DNA of 6,566 nt from an uncultured Halomicronema sp. Lineage in GTDB: Bacteria; Cyanobacteriota; Cyanobacteriia; Phormidesmidales; Phormidesmidaceae. The notes under the pieces are model-generated. The model saw only the letters and a program-made list of their open reading frames with translations, had not been told where the DNA came from and ran no database searches. The position numbers and the translations under genes were made by a program. The stretch is from assembly GCA_937897665.1 (NCBI GenBank), contig CALCPB010000625.1, positions 1 through 6,566 on the forward strand. Direction: 5' to 3'. This document shows positions 5,309-6,566 of this stretch, in pieces (the first letter of the stretch is position 1; every line of letters starts with the position of its first letter).

Positions 5309-6565
5309 CTAAAAGCCATAGAGGTCACCGTCGGTCAGCCACACGGTATACCTGCCGGAGCGCAGGGCGGCATAGTGCTGCCGCAGCGCCACCAAGGCTT
5401 TGTGATGCTTGAGCAGCGACTGATGCCAAGCATTTTCAGGGGGGAAGACCTTGCGACAGTCGGGGTCAAGACCACCGTCAAGACCCACTTCGTCACCGTA
5501 GTAGATACAGGGCGCACCGGGAAACGTCATTTGCAGCAGCACCGCCAGCTCCAAGCTAGCCAAGTCATCGCCCATCACCGTCAGGGCGCGAGCAATGTCA
5601 TGGCTCGAGAGTAAGTTGAGCTGGGTGAGCTGAATTTCCCAGGGATAGAGGGCGAGCAGCGCTTCGATTTTAGAGCGATAGCCCGCTGCATCTAATGCCG
5701 GGTAGGGATAGTATTCGGGCACCTCGGCATACTGCATGGCGACGCGATCGCCCGCCGCAAAGGCCATCGTCGGCCCCGCAAACACATAGTTCATGACGCC
5801 GTCAAACTTCGTGCCATCCAGCCACTCGGGCGCGGGCTTCCAAATCTCACCAACGATATAGGCGTCCGGATTGATCGCCTTGATGCGATCGCGAAATTCT
5901 TCCCAAAACCCCGGTACCTGCACCTCAAAAGGCACGTCCAGCCGCCAGCCATCAATGCCCTGACGAATCCAGTGTTCGCCAATCTGCATGATGTATTCTC
6001 GCACCGCCGGATTAGCGTGATTGAACTGAGGCAGTGCGCGATTATTGACCCAGCTTGTATAGTTAGCCGGTTGCGCCCCGTCATAGGCCGACAGCGGCCA
6101 GTTCTCAATCTTGAACCACTCTAACCAGGGGGAATGGGGGCCATTTTCTAAAATGTCGTTAAAGAAGAAGAAGCCCCGGCTGGCATGGTTGAAGACCCCA
6201 TCTAACACCACCCGAATGCCGCGATCGTGGGCCGCCGTCAGCAAATCTGCAAAGGCTTCGTTGCCCCCCAGCAGCGGATCAACCTGGTAGTAGTCGTGGG
6301 TGTGATAGCGATGGTTGCAGGCCGATTGAAAAATCGGGGTGAAATAGATGGCATTGATGCCCAGATCTTTTAAGTAGTCGAGGTTTTCGGCCACTCCCCA
6401 CAAATCACCGCCCTTATACCCCGAGAGGGTGGGTGGGGTTTCCCAAGGCTCTAAGGTGACGGCCATGGCCGGATGATTGAGCGGGCGATGGGTGCGAGCA
6501 AAGCGATCAGGAAAAATTTGATAAAAAACGGCGTGCTTGACCCATGCTGGCGTCTGGATAGTCAT
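5309..6565 (-). CDS. Neopullulanase-like GH13 alpha-glycosidase, catalytic part as read
   Basis: 418 residues as encoded before the TAG. It should hydrolyse (or transfer) alpha-glucosidic bonds in maltodextrins or cyclodextrin-like glucans, probably in the cytosol since no signal peptide is seen. Conserved GH13 regions: DGVFNH (122-127, region I), GWRLDV (206-211, region II, nucleophile D210), GEIW (239-242, region III, acid/base E240) and SSHD (320-323, region IV, with H322 and the stabilising D323). Region V reads LPQFN (178-182), nearer to the MPKLN of neopullulanases than to the QPDLN of oligo-1,6-glucosidases. YYGDEVGLDGG (355-365) is also typical. The start MTIQTPAWVKHAVFYQIFPDR (split: MTIQTPAWVK, HAVFYQIFPDR) fits the family and sits one base from the window end. 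The barrel is complete; only the C-terminal beta domain is cut short. The exact substrate cannot be assigned. Confidence 0.9.
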   Translation of the reverse strand: MTIQTPAWVKHAVFYQIFPDRFARTHRPLNHPAMAVTLEPWETPPTLSGYKGGDLWGVAENLDYLKDLGINAIYFTPIFQSACNHRYHTHDYYQVDPLLGGNEAFADLLTAAHDRGIRVVLDGVFNHASRGFFFFNDILENGPHSPWLEWFKIENWPLSAYDGAQPANYTSWVNNRALPQFNHANPAVREYIMQIGEHWIRQGIDGWRLDVPFEVQVPGFWEEFRDRIKAINPDAYIVGEIWKPAPEWLDGTKFDGVMNYVFAGPTMAFAAGDRVAMQYAEVPEYYPYPALDAAGYRSKIEALLALYPWEIQLTQLNLLSSHDIARALTVMGDDLASLELAVLLQMTFPGAPCIYYGDEVGLDGGLDPDCRKVFPPENAWHQSLLKHHKALVALRQHYAALRSGRYTVWLTDGDLYGF

Positions 6566-6566
6566 A

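Larger units (their letters stand above)
5126..6565 (-). pseudogene. GH13 alpha-glycosidase locus interrupted by an in-frame TAG
   Basis: The whole ancestral gene spans 479 codons plus stop, from the ATG at 6565 to a TAG at 5126-5128. Codon 419 is TAG (5309-5311). The 60 codons after it stay open and read as a normal GH13 C-terminal beta domain: RELGDETLLVLVNAG, then about 30 residues, then VTVPSRSGGILAQP. No frameshift is needed to read through. Possible readings are a fresh nonsense mutation, a base-calling error (for example CAG read as TAG), or a truncated but active enzyme. Which applies cannot be told from this sequence, so the label 'pseudogene' is provisional. Confidence 0.75.

Noticed and set aside
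5171..5614. 147-codon + strand ORF after the exchanger gene
   Set aside because: It is antisense to the GH13 gene, which has clear catalytic motifs; the ORF shows no family features.
1..6566. CRISPR array, tRNA or rRNA gene, insertion sequence, toxin-antitoxin pair, or a new multi-gene defence-type system
   Set aside because: No spaced identical repeats, transposase, terminal repeats, RNA gene signatures or suitable small gene pairs are visible; the four genes alternate in strand and appear functionally unrelated.

Overview
The window looks like cyanobacterial chromosome. Five exact copies of the octamer GCGATCGC (HIP1), the hallmark repeat of many cyanobacterial genomes, lie at about 3581, 3651, 4888, 5744 and 5885. 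The PPOX flavoprotein also matches a family described mainly from cyanobacteria. The genus cannot be read from the sequence. There are no mobile elements, tRNA or rRNA genes, or CRISPR arrays.

Region 1 (1-2856, + strand) is the 3' end of a very large secreted adhesin-type gene whose frame is open at the left edge. The visible 951 residues run: a cadherin-like repeat interrupted by a lectin-like module of about 235 residues; a second cadherin-like repeat; a Calx-beta domain; a short linker; and five exact-length 43-residue repeats that end the protein. A 170-base convergent gap follows.

Region 2 (3027-3605, - strand) is a 192-residue FMN-dependent PPOX-type oxidase-like protein (alr4036 / Npun_F5749 type). 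Its upstream 427-base divergent spacer holds several inverted repeats but no convincing gene.

Region 3 (4033-5160, + strand) is a YrbG-type Na+/Ca2+ exchanger with both alpha repeats intact. Four hairpin-capable segments stand in a row before its start.

Region 4 (5126-6565, - strand) is a neopullulanase-like GH13 alpha-glycosidase. Its catalytic barrel is complete, but an in-frame TAG at 5309-5311 cuts off a well-conserved 60-codon C-terminal tail. That tail stays open and would overlap the end of the exchanger gene by 35 bases. This is either a recent nonsense mutation, a sequencing error, or a truncated functional form.

The four genes alternate in strand and do not form an operon. No shared pathway is evident, beyond the possibility that both the adhesin (predicted calcium-binding modules) and the exchanger deal with calcium. 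No novel multi-gene system is visible. The points most worth a second look are the interrupted GH13 gene, the nested lectin-like module, and the structured spacer upstream of the exchanger.
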